In this document: in pieces, positions 33,467 to 39,850 of the stretch
Position numbering within the stretch: the stretch's first letter is position 1
Layout: each line of letters begins with the position of its first letter
DNA from: SURF-58 sp041305085
GTDB taxonomy: Archaea; Nanobdellota; Nanobdellia; Woesearchaeales; UBA9642
DNA length: 39,850 nucleotides
Reading direction: 5' to 3'
Assembly: GCA_041305085.1 (NCBI GenBank)
Contig: JBFYMA010000016.1
Location: 1 to 39,850 of the forward strand
Position numbers and translations under genes: made by a program
Notes under the pieces: model-generated
Seen by the model: only the letters and a program-made list of their open reading frames with translations
Database searches by the model: none
Told to the model about the DNA's origin: nothing

Positions 33467-34825
33467 TTGAAGCTGTTTAAAAAAAAGGCTGCAGACGAGC
33501 AGGATGAAAAATTGGATATTAATCCCAATGAGAATATAAATATCCAGATAGCAAAGCTCACTGCAAAAGTGGAGTCAATGCTTGACATAAGAAAATCCTA
33601 CTCTGAAAGGTTCTCGCTAATGAGCGAGCAGATTGGAGAGCTTAGGGGGATGATTCTTGACAACTCAAAGCAGATACAAAAGACAGAGGTTGCATCTTCA
33701 AAGGCAGTCGACCTTGTGAATGAGGTGCAGCCTGAAAAGTTTATGACGCAGCTAAGGAAAACAGAGACAAATATAGAGTCATTAAAAGCAGCTCTGGAAA
33801 CAAAAGAGTCCATAATGAAGGATATTACTGAGGAGCTCCAAAAAATAAGGAGGCAGATGTCTTTTTACAGGGGGATAGAGCAGGTCTCAAAGCTGAATGA
33901 CGAGATAAAAAAAGACCTTTTGAACATAAAAAAGACCCAGACACAGGTTGAAAGGCATTCGGATAAGGTTGAGTCAATATTCATAGACCTGCAGAAAAAA
34001 TACGGCGAGCTTGACTCATACTCAGCAACCCTTGCAGAGCTTGAAAAATCATCCCAGCAGCTCACAAAATCTTTTGACAAGATAAGCTTTCTTGTTGATG
34101 AAAAAGCAGACAAAAAGGAATTTGCAGACATGAACAACAAAATGCAGGCGTTCATGACAGAGTCCAGGCTTGAAAAAATGAAAGAGTTTACGCACGACAT
34201 TCAGATTTTCCAGAAAAGAAGCGCAGAAAACTTTGAGATACTGAAGACAGTAAAGCAGAGGACTGACGACCTTTACCTTGCTTTTGAAAATGCGGATATG
34301 CACACAATGAAAATAGTGCTTAAGAATCTTGAAAAGGAATTTGACCTTGCGAAGATAGATGCTCGGAAAAACAAGCAGATAATTGAAGAACTGTTATCTG
34401 AGCAGCAAAAATATAAAAAACTAAACTTGATAATGCAGAACCAAACAACTTTTAAGAGACAGATTTTCCAATTGGAAAAAACACAAGCTACTCTTCAAAA
34501 ATCATCCAGAAGAATAGGCACTGCACTTTCAGAGCTGGATACCCAAAAATCCAAAATGGGCGAAATTGAAGCCACGCTTCAGAAAATAAAGGCGAAAACC
34601 CACATTCTTGAAAAGCAAAGCGCACTCCAGCAGCTGAAGGGGATGGGCAAGGGGATTGACAGGCTTCAGAATGCCTTTGCAGGGAAAAAACCTTCTTTAA
34701 AAAACGCAAAAAAATTAGTTAATGAGCCGCGAAAGAAAAACCGCAAAAGCACATTGAAGAAAAACGCAAAAAAGCCTCTCAGAATAACTAAAAGAAAAAA
34801 AATTAATGCAAAAAAGAGAAGATAA
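33467..34825 (+). CDS. Long coiled-coil protein with a highly basic tail
   Basis: The 452-residue protein has a short basic head and nearly continuous coiled coil over about 20-400, with heptad patterns and few breaks. It ends in a Lys/Arg-rich unstructured tail of some 45 residues (ending LRITKRKKINAKKRR). Such tails bind nucleic acid or negatively charged membrane. There are no catalytic motifs. It is the last gene of the ATPase set, 25 bases after the previous one, started by TTG with a good ribosome-binding site. It could be a tether between DNA and the membrane ATPase, or a structural filament. It converges on the spermidine-synthase-like gene with a 2-base gap. Confidence 0.75.
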   Translation: MKLFKKKAADEQDEKLDINPNENINIQIAKLTAKVESMLDIRKSYSERFSLMSEQIGELRGMILDNSKQIQKTEVASSKAVDLVNEVQPEKFMTQLRKTETNIESLKAALETKESIMKDITEELQKIRRQMSFYRGIEQVSKLNDEIKKDLLNIKKTQTQVERHSDKVESIFIDLQKKYGELDSYSATLAELEKSSQQLTKSFDKISFLVDEKADKKEFADMNNKMQAFMTESRLEKMKEFTHDIQIFQKRSAENFEILKTVKQRTDDLYLAFENADMHTMKIVLKNLEKEFDLAKIDARKNKQIIEELLSEQQKYKKLNLIMQNQTTFKRQIFQLEKTQATLQKSSRRIGTALSELDTQKSKMGEIEATLQKIKAKTHILEKQSALQQLKGMGKGIDRLQNAFAGKKPSLKNAKKLVNEPRKKNRKSTLKKNAKKPLRITKRKKINAKKRR

Positions 34826-34827
34826 CA

Positions 34828-37314
34828 CTAGCTTTTCAAAGGCGCACTGCTCTTCTGACTGGCATTTATTGAGCTTTCAATCCTGCTCTTTTTTTCCTTG
34901 AATGCATTTTCGAGCAAATTTAACTCCTGGCTGTTTCCTGAAAAATAACTGCTCAGGTTTTCCTTCTGATAGTGCATGAGTAGCCCTGTATTTGCATAGA
35001 TGTTGGATTTGTAATAATCTTTGACATCTGAAAACTCAAGCACTGGCTTGTTGTCTGTATGCAAAGGCACGTTTTCTATGAGTTCTGCAATATCCTCTTC
35101 TCCAAGAAAAAGCATCGATCCAAAAAAATATTCATCACCTATTTTTATGGAGTCAAGATCTTCTCTGACTTTTGCATCCAAGCTGTTTATTTTTTTAAGG
35201 TCTACAGATAGCTTTTCAGGAGTTCCCACAAGCACTGCAAAAGTTGTCATTCCCCTGCTGAACGTCCACATTGTTGTATGAGGGAATGCTTGCCTGAAGC
35301 TTGCAGTTAAAATCTGGAGGTCTCTGAACGACAGATGAGACAAAGGGATCCAGGCAGCAGCTGTTCCATTTTTTTTAAGAGTGTTTTTTATAACAGAAAA
35401 ATAGTCTGTTGTGTACAAATAGGGATTGCTCTTGTATTTAAGCCCTGTGACATCTGTAACTATGACGTCAAACTTTTTGTCAGTTGACTGCAGATAGTTT
35501 CTTGCATCGTCCACGATTATGTGGAACGACCTGTTTTCGATAGCTTCATGGTTAATATCTGAAAACTCTTTGTTTGCATAAAGAACTTTTTCCTCTATTT
35601 CAACGGCATAAACCTCCGAGCCATGAAGGAGCATGCTGTGGCTGGTGACTCCTGTGCCGTAGCCGACTGTCAGCACTTCATCATGGCTTTTTGCAACAGC
35701 CAGAGGTATATGTGCGAGCATTTTTGCATCAATAATTGCAGCCAGGCTCGTTCCTGCCACAGGCCTGCTGTCGATGTAAAGAATTTTGCCGGTTTCAGGA
35801 CGATTTTTGTCTTCGCTGACTGTTACTGTTGCAGAAATGCCCTCTTCGTAAAAAACTATCTTTTGGTTTGAATTAAGCGCCTTGAAAAAATGTCCAGGAT
35901 TCAATAATACTGCAACAAAAAAAACTATGAATAATATGAAGAGCATGGAAGACAAGATTACTTTTTTGTCTTTCAATGAAAATAAACAATTTTTTGCCTG
36001 CGCTATTATGCTGAGAAAGGAAATTCCTGCGACTAAGACACTAATTATTACAAGACCTATTCCAGAAAATTTTATTCCAAAAAAAGGTACAGCCACAAAC
36101 CCAGTAATTATGCTTCCCAAAACAGCGCCTATTGAATTGTACAGCAATGCATTTCCTGTTTTTTGGCCTGCTTTTTCTGCATTTTTTGAGTAAAGCCTGA
36201 CAAGGAGTGGAAACGATGCTCCAAAAAACAGGGAAATTCCCGCTGAAATGATAAACCCGACACTTAACTCCAAGACAATCGAATTCTGCAGGATATCCAA
36301 CAACCAGTTTCTGGTGCTGAAAAAAGCAAGTACAGCCGAGCCAAATGCTGCAGAACCAGTAAAGAGCACAAGCAATAAATTCAGCCCTTTTCCTTCATCG
36401 GATTTTTTTCTAAAAACAAAGCTTCCAAGGGCAATGCCTGCTATGAACCCTCCAAGTATTGCTGTGAAAGAGTAATTTGTTGCTGTACCAAATATAGAAA
36501 CAAGCCTTGCCCACAGCAGTTCAAACCCCGCTGTTAAAAATCCTGTAAGCATTAGGATGAAGGGAATAATGCTTCTTTTTTTGCCAGGAATTTTAGGCAG
36601 ATTTTTTGGCAAAAAAGTTTGCATTTTATTGGTTTTGTTTGCTTCTCTATTTTTGGCGCTTTTATAGAATCCTTTCTTTTTGCTATATGCTGCCAGGTTT
36701 AAAATAGTTATTGCCAGAAATATGAGAATGTTTATGGACAAAGCAACCGCAAAGCTCTCAAATACTCCGAAAATCCTTACAAGAAAAAAACCTACAGCAA
36801 CAATTCCTAAAACTGCGCCGAAGCTGTTGGCATAATACAAAGCGCTGAAATCCCTTCCGAGGCTTTGGCTGCTTTTCAGGAGGTGCCTAGCCAGGACAGG
36901 AATTGTCCCTCCCATGAGTGCACAGGGAATTATGAGGATTATGAATGCAATGGCAAACCGCACTGTGGAAAATGCATAGAAAGAAAAATGATTATATGCA
37001 TAGTTGTGAACAAATCCAAAAAAGTCCATCCCCAGGGCAAAAAATGCGAACAATGAAAAGGCACTTATCGCAAGCTCTAAAAATGCATATAATTTAACAA
37101 CATCAACATTTTTTTCAGAGATTCTGCCGAACAAAAATGCACCAATGCCCAGGCCGAGCAGAAAAACGCCCACAACTGTTGCAATCGCAAAGCTGCTAAC
37201 TCCGAAAAATACTCCCAGAACCCTAAGCCATATAATCTCGTAAATAAGCCCTGCAAATCCTGAACAAAACATCATCAAGTAAACCAGATTTTTATTTAGC
37301 GCCCAAACCCCCAT
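34828..37314 (-). CDS. Multi-span membrane protein fused to a spermidine-synthase-like domain
   Basis: The 828-residue protein begins with a polytopic part in two similar halves. Each opens with a GF-x-GLIYEIIWLR-like segment (16-32; LTGFLTAGFELLWARLV at about 256-272) and has a PALMGGTIPVL/GASFPLLV motif, the pattern of MFS-like domains fused to polyamine synthases. The C-terminal part (about 480-790) is a Rossmann-fold aminopropyltransferase-like domain with VLTVGYGTGVTSHS, VYAVEIEEKV and VDDARNYL. The catalytic DxxD segment reads DVTG (in VIVTDVTGLKY), so the second Asp is missing. It may be a methyltransferase-fold protein with another role. A TTTTAAAT box at 37337-37344 precedes a leaderless ATG. 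Confidence 0.85.
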   Translation of the reverse strand: MGVWALNKNLVYLMMFCSGFAGLIYEIIWLRVLGVFFGVSSFAIATVVGVFLLGLGIGAFLFGRISEKNVDVVKLYAFLELAISAFSLFAFFALGMDFFGFVHNYAYNHFSFYAFSTVRFAIAFIILIIPCALMGGTIPVLARHLLKSSQSLGRDFSALYYANSFGAVLGIVAVGFFLVRIFGVFESFAVALSINILIFLAITILNLAAYSKKKGFYKSAKNREANKTNKMQTFLPKNLPKIPGKKRSIIPFILMLTGFLTAGFELLWARLVSIFGTATNYSFTAILGGFIAGIALGSFVFRKKSDEGKGLNLLLVLFTGSAAFGSAVLAFFSTRNWLLDILQNSIVLELSVGFIISAGISLFFGASFPLLVRLYSKNAEKAGQKTGNALLYNSIGAVLGSIITGFVAVPFFGIKFSGIGLVIISVLVAGISFLSIIAQAKNCLFSLKDKKVILSSMLFILFIVFFVAVLLNPGHFFKALNSNQKIVFYEEGISATVTVSEDKNRPETGKILYIDSRPVAGTSLAAIIDAKMLAHIPLAVAKSHDEVLTVGYGTGVTSHSMLLHGSEVYAVEIEEKVLYANKEFSDINHEAIENRSFHIIVDDARNYLQSTDKKFDVIVTDVTGLKYKSNPYLYTTDYFSVIKNTLKKNGTAAAWIPLSHLSFRDLQILTASFRQAFPHTTMWTFSRGMTTFAVLVGTPEKLSVDLKKINSLDAKVREDLDSIKIGDEYFFGSMLFLGEEDIAELIENVPLHTDNKPVLEFSDVKDYYKSNIYANTGLLMHYQKENLSSYFSGNSQELNLLENAFKEKKSRIESSINASQKSSAPLKS

Positions 37315-37336
37315 ATAGATTGAGTATTTTTGCTCT

Positions 37337-37344
37337 TTTAAATC
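37337..37344 (-). promoter_or_regulatory. TATA box of the membrane/synthase-like gene
   Basis: The minus strand reads ATTTAAAA, about 26 nt before the ATG at 37314. Confidence 0.5.
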
Positions 37345-37410
37345 TTTTTTGATAAATTTTCAAAATATGAAACCAAAAGGTTTAAATATTGCGATTCCAA
37401 AAAAATGAGT

Positions 37411-37434
37411 TATTATACTAAAAAAGGTATAATA
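37411..37434 (+). promoter_or_regulatory. Inverted repeat overlapping the regulator promoter
   Basis: The arms TATTATAC and GTATAATA (8 bases each, perfect) are separated by 8 bases. The right arm GGTATAATA also looks like a TATA box placed to start a transcript near 37460, just before the regulator gene. This is a candidate operator for autoregulation. Confidence 0.6.
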
Positions 37435-37478
37435 TTATAATTTGTTAAAAACTGTTTAGCAGTATAAGGGGTAGGTGG

Positions 37479-38051
37479 TTGATAAGCAAGTTAGACCAGC
37501 AAATACTGAGCACATTGCTGAACCATCTAGATAGGAGGCTGTCAATAAACCAGATAGCCCAGATTCTCAAAAAGTCGTACCCAAACATCTACAACAAGAC
37601 AAACGAGCTTATAGACCTTAAGCTTCTTAAAAAGGAGAAGATTGGAAAGGCAACTGTCTGCAGGCTGAACATAGAGAATGACCTTTTGAGGAACATCCTG
37701 AGCCATATGGATATCATAAAGAGGGATGAACTGATGCATGACAGCCCCTTCTTAACAAAAATTGCTGAATCACTTGACTCTGCCAGCCCCAGCATTGGAA
37801 TAATAACTGCATTTTCATTTGAAGGCATGGTGGGAATATGCATTCAAAAGAGTGAGAGCAAGGCTGAGCTCGAAAGCTTTCTATTATCGAGGCTCTCAAA
37901 ACAGGACTGCTCTAAAATAATAATTTTTGACAAAAAGTCTTTGATGAACTATGTGGTCCCGGAAATAATATCAAAAAAAATAATCCTTTCAAACCCTGAC
38001 AACTATTACAGGCTTTTGTCAGAGATAAAATCAGAATCACTGTTTGACTGA
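37479..38051 (+). CDS. Winged-helix regulator with a degenerate nucleotidyltransferase-like domain
   Basis: The 190-residue protein has an N-terminal winged helix (LDQQILSTLLNH, INQIAQILKKSYPNIYNKTNELI, LKKEKIGKATVCRLN) of the MarR/ArsR style. The second half (about 85-190) resembles the wHTH-linked minimal nucleotidyltransferases in its last part (KKIILSNPDNYYRLLSEI), but the GSxxxG...DxD catalytic segment is not there (IGIITAFSFEG). The TTG start at 37479 is preceded by AAGGGGT. Its stop is three bases before the next ATG at 38055, so it forms an operon with the secreted protein, and the inverted repeat upstream suggests self-control. The wHTH call is good; the second domain is tentative. 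Confidence 0.75.
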   Translation: MISKLDQQILSTLLNHLDRRLSINQIAQILKKSYPNIYNKTNELIDLKLLKKEKIGKATVCRLNIENDLLRNILSHMDIIKRDELMHDSPFLTKIAESLDSASPSIGIITAFSFEGMVGICIQKSESKAELESFLLSRLSKQDCSKIIIFDKKSLMNYVVPEIISKKIILSNPDNYYRLLSEIKSESLFD

Positions 38052-38054
38052 AAA

Positions 38055-39850
38055 ATGAAAAAATCAGATTACAGGTCAGGAAAAGGCACACAAATTATCC
38101 TAATACGCATAGTTATAGCGTTGGCGCTGCTTTTGGTTTCAGCAGAACAGATATGCGCATCTGTAGATGGCAGCATAACTATTCAAAAGCCAGAGCTGCT
38201 TCTGGGTGAACAGGCAATTATAAGCCTGGATATTGGGAATATGGACAATGTTGCGCTTGTAATAAGCTCGCCAACTTCACAGTATATGCATCTGGGAACA
38301 GAAAAAAGCATTGTGTTCTTTCCAGATTCAGAAGGAGTATACACTGTTGCCCTTCATTCTGGAGATAATATAATAGACTCTGCAGAGTTTTTGGTTAAAT
38401 CTCCAGACGGAAGTGATGTTATTCAGAACTCAGAACAGGAAGACTGGCAATATTTCCAGCAGAATCTTCAGAAAGATGCAGGCAAAATAATAGTTTTGGA
38501 AACGCAGGACAACAAGGTAAATAATCAAATGGATATCTCGTTGGTGCTTAATGATGATTATTCTGATGTCAAGATAATAATAAGGTCAGAAACAGAGCAG
38601 TTTGTTTTTCTCGGGGCATCAAGCGAAATTTCTTTTGTTCCAAGAAAAACAGGCTACTATACAATACAGGCTTTATCAGGCAATGAGCTTTTGGACCAGG
38701 CACAATTTTTTGTTTTTGGGATGGAGGAAAATTCAGTTCCTTTACAGCACGAGGCAAATGTCCAGGAGCAGCAGCAACCTAAGCATGGAGAAATGGCAGG
38801 ATATATTGCAAAAGACATTACAAATTCTGGAGAGCTCGAGAGCTTAAAGGCGAGATTTGCAGGCATAAGGTTTGAAAAACTTGAGCAGCTCACTCCAAAC
38901 TCAGCTACTGACCAAAACAATTTGCAAGGTGCGGCTCTGGAAGATAAATTCAATTTGATTGTTTCAGACACAGAAAACAAAACAAGGGCAGAAATAGTTG
39001 GAATCGAAAACATTACAAACATAACAGCTATAAAAATACTCTCCAGCAATGAAATAAATGACCCTGATTACACTTTTTCAGGTGATGCAATAGGTATAGA
39101 AGGAGCAGTTATAGACAGTGCAAAAATAAGGCTCAAAAAGGATGCGCAGACAGATAAAATATTGTCATGCAAAGATTTTGATTATAACTCCAACACCTGC
39201 CCAAAATGGGAAGAGCTAAATCCAGTACTAATTCAGGAAGACAATTTTGTGGAGTTTTCTGTTGAGCACTTCAGCCTGATAGCACAGGTTGCCACATCAG
39301 GCATGCCTTATTCTTTCACAGAAAACATTGTCAAAGACTCAAACGGCTTCCTGCACATAGTTGATAGGGATACAAGCACTGATCTGAATTACTGGAACTC
39401 TACAGATAATGGGCAGACGTGGAACGGACCTGTTGAGATAAGAGCTGGCACAGCGCTTAGTGGAAACCTGTTGATTGCCTCGAATAATACGCTATATGCT
39501 ATCTGGAGGGATGACACTTATTATGCTTATTGGGCAAGCAAGCCTGAAGGAGGCTCATGGACAACTCCTCAAATATTGTTTAATGGAACTGCCCAGGATT
39601 ATCCGTTGTATGCAGCTGCTGCAATTGACTCAAACGACGTGATTCATCTGTGCCTTTCCACAGGAGAATTCAATGACGACCCAAACAATGACTTTCTCAT
39701 ATATTCAAACTGGTCATCCTCTCAGGGATGGTACAATAAAAGCGAGGAAGTAGTTGGGTATTTGGGAAAAAAATTCATTGGAATGTGGGTGAACAATGAT
39801 ACGCTTGATGAATCAGATTCCTGCGATCTGGAAGTTGACTCGGAAAATAA
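38055..39850 (+). CDS. Large secreted surface protein with sialidase-like repeats, 3' end missing
   Basis: An uninterrupted frame runs from the ATG at 38055 to the window end: 598 codons and no stop. It has a signal peptide (hydrophobic about 17-30, cut near AEQICAS). Two similar beta-sandwich repeats follow (about 40-115 and 155-225, each with a LGxE/LGASSEI-like turn, IVFFPDSEGVYTV / ISFVPRKTGYYTI). After a linker, residues from about 415 on contain BNR/sialidase-like units (KDSNGFLHIVDRD, NSTDNGQTWNGP, GGSWTTPQIL), usually part of a beta-propeller. It is the second gene of the operon led by the winged-helix regulator. Adhesion or glycan binding is inferred; the C-terminal anchor is out of view. 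Confidence 0.85.
   Translation, partial: MKKSDYRSGKGTQIILIRIVIALALLLVSAEQICASVDGSITIQKPELLLGEQAIISLDIGNMDNVALVISSPTSQYMHLGTEKSIVFFPDSEGVYTVALHSGDNIIDSAEFLVKSPDGSDVIQNSEQEDWQYFQQNLQKDAGKIIVLETQDNKVNNQMDISLVLNDDYSDVKIIIRSETEQFVFLGASSEISFVPRKTGYYTIQALSGNELLDQAQFFVFGMEENSVPLQHEANVQEQQQPKHGEMAGYIAKDITNSGELESLKARFAGIRFEKLEQLTPNSATDQNNLQGAALEDKFNLIVSDTENKTRAEIVGIENITNITAIKILSSNEINDPDYTFSGDAIGIEGAVIDSAKIRLKKDAQTDKILSCKDFDYNSNTCPKWEELNPVLIQEDNFVEFSVEHFSLIAQVATSGMPYSFTENIVKDSNGFLHIVDRDTSTDLNYWNSTDNGQTWNGPVEIRAGTALSGNLLIASNNTLYAIWRDDTYYAYWASKPEGGSWTTPQILFNGTAQDYPLYAAAAIDSNDVIHLCLSTGEFNDDPNNDFLIYSNWSSSQGWYNKSEEVVGYLGKKFIGMWVNNDTLDESDSCDLEVDSEN

Overview
The window looks like a chromosomal segment of an archaeon. 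It encodes the archaea-specific tRNA amidotransferase pair GatD/GatE, a two-ring Cdc48/VAT unfoldase, HerA-type ATPases, archaeal-type TruD and ribbon-helix-helix regulators. Many start codons sit about 25-30 nt downstream of a TTTATA/TTTAAA-like box, which is the leaderless archaeal promoter layout. Many small unrecognised proteins, modest AT-richness and several large secreted or anchored proteins suggest a DPANN-like lineage (Woesearchaeota/Pacearchaeota type). That placement is inference, because no rRNA gene is present.

Layout. 1-4562: 3' part of a secreted subtilisin-like protease, a HerA-like ATPase, a small two-helix membrane protein, a lipoprotein, and a metallo-beta-lactamase-fold protein that has lost its metal ligands. 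4598-9870 (minus strand): LipB-like octanoyltransferase, circularly permuted GTPase, SMC. 9998-13310: a small DUF5752-like protein, an unrecognised conserved-looking protein, a TPR-like protein, a membrane-anchored phospholipase D-fold protein and a tiny Cys-rich protein. 13417-20980 (mostly plus): Cdc48, two hypotheticals, a Lys-rich protein, GatD, GatE, and a phosphatidylserine-decarboxylase-type enzyme. 21027-23453 (minus): membrane-anchored glycosidase-like protein, AglD-type flippase-like protein, and a tRNA-Arg(CCT) interrupted in both the D-loop and the T-loop. 23509-25689: TruD, adenylate kinase, a hypothetical.

25690-34825 is the most striking part. An AT-rich leader with iterated TACAAATATAA-type repeats is followed by six tightly packed genes: two ribbon-helix-helix proteins, a 1065-residue glycosylation-site-rich surface protein with one membrane anchor and a cytoplasmic tail, a 1145-residue protein joining an ectodomain to a cytoplasmic HerA/FtsK-like ATPase, and two coiled-coil proteins, the last with a very basic tail. 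Three of the junctions overlap, so the genes are probably translated together. I read this as a possible membrane-spanning DNA- or protein-translocating machine that I do not recognise as a named system. Its ATPase ends in a domain that aligns without gaps to the standalone small protein at 9998-10297.

34828-39850: a membrane protein fused to a spermidine-synthase-like domain, then a winged-helix regulator with an inverted repeat in its promoter, closely followed by a second large secreted protein that runs off the window end.
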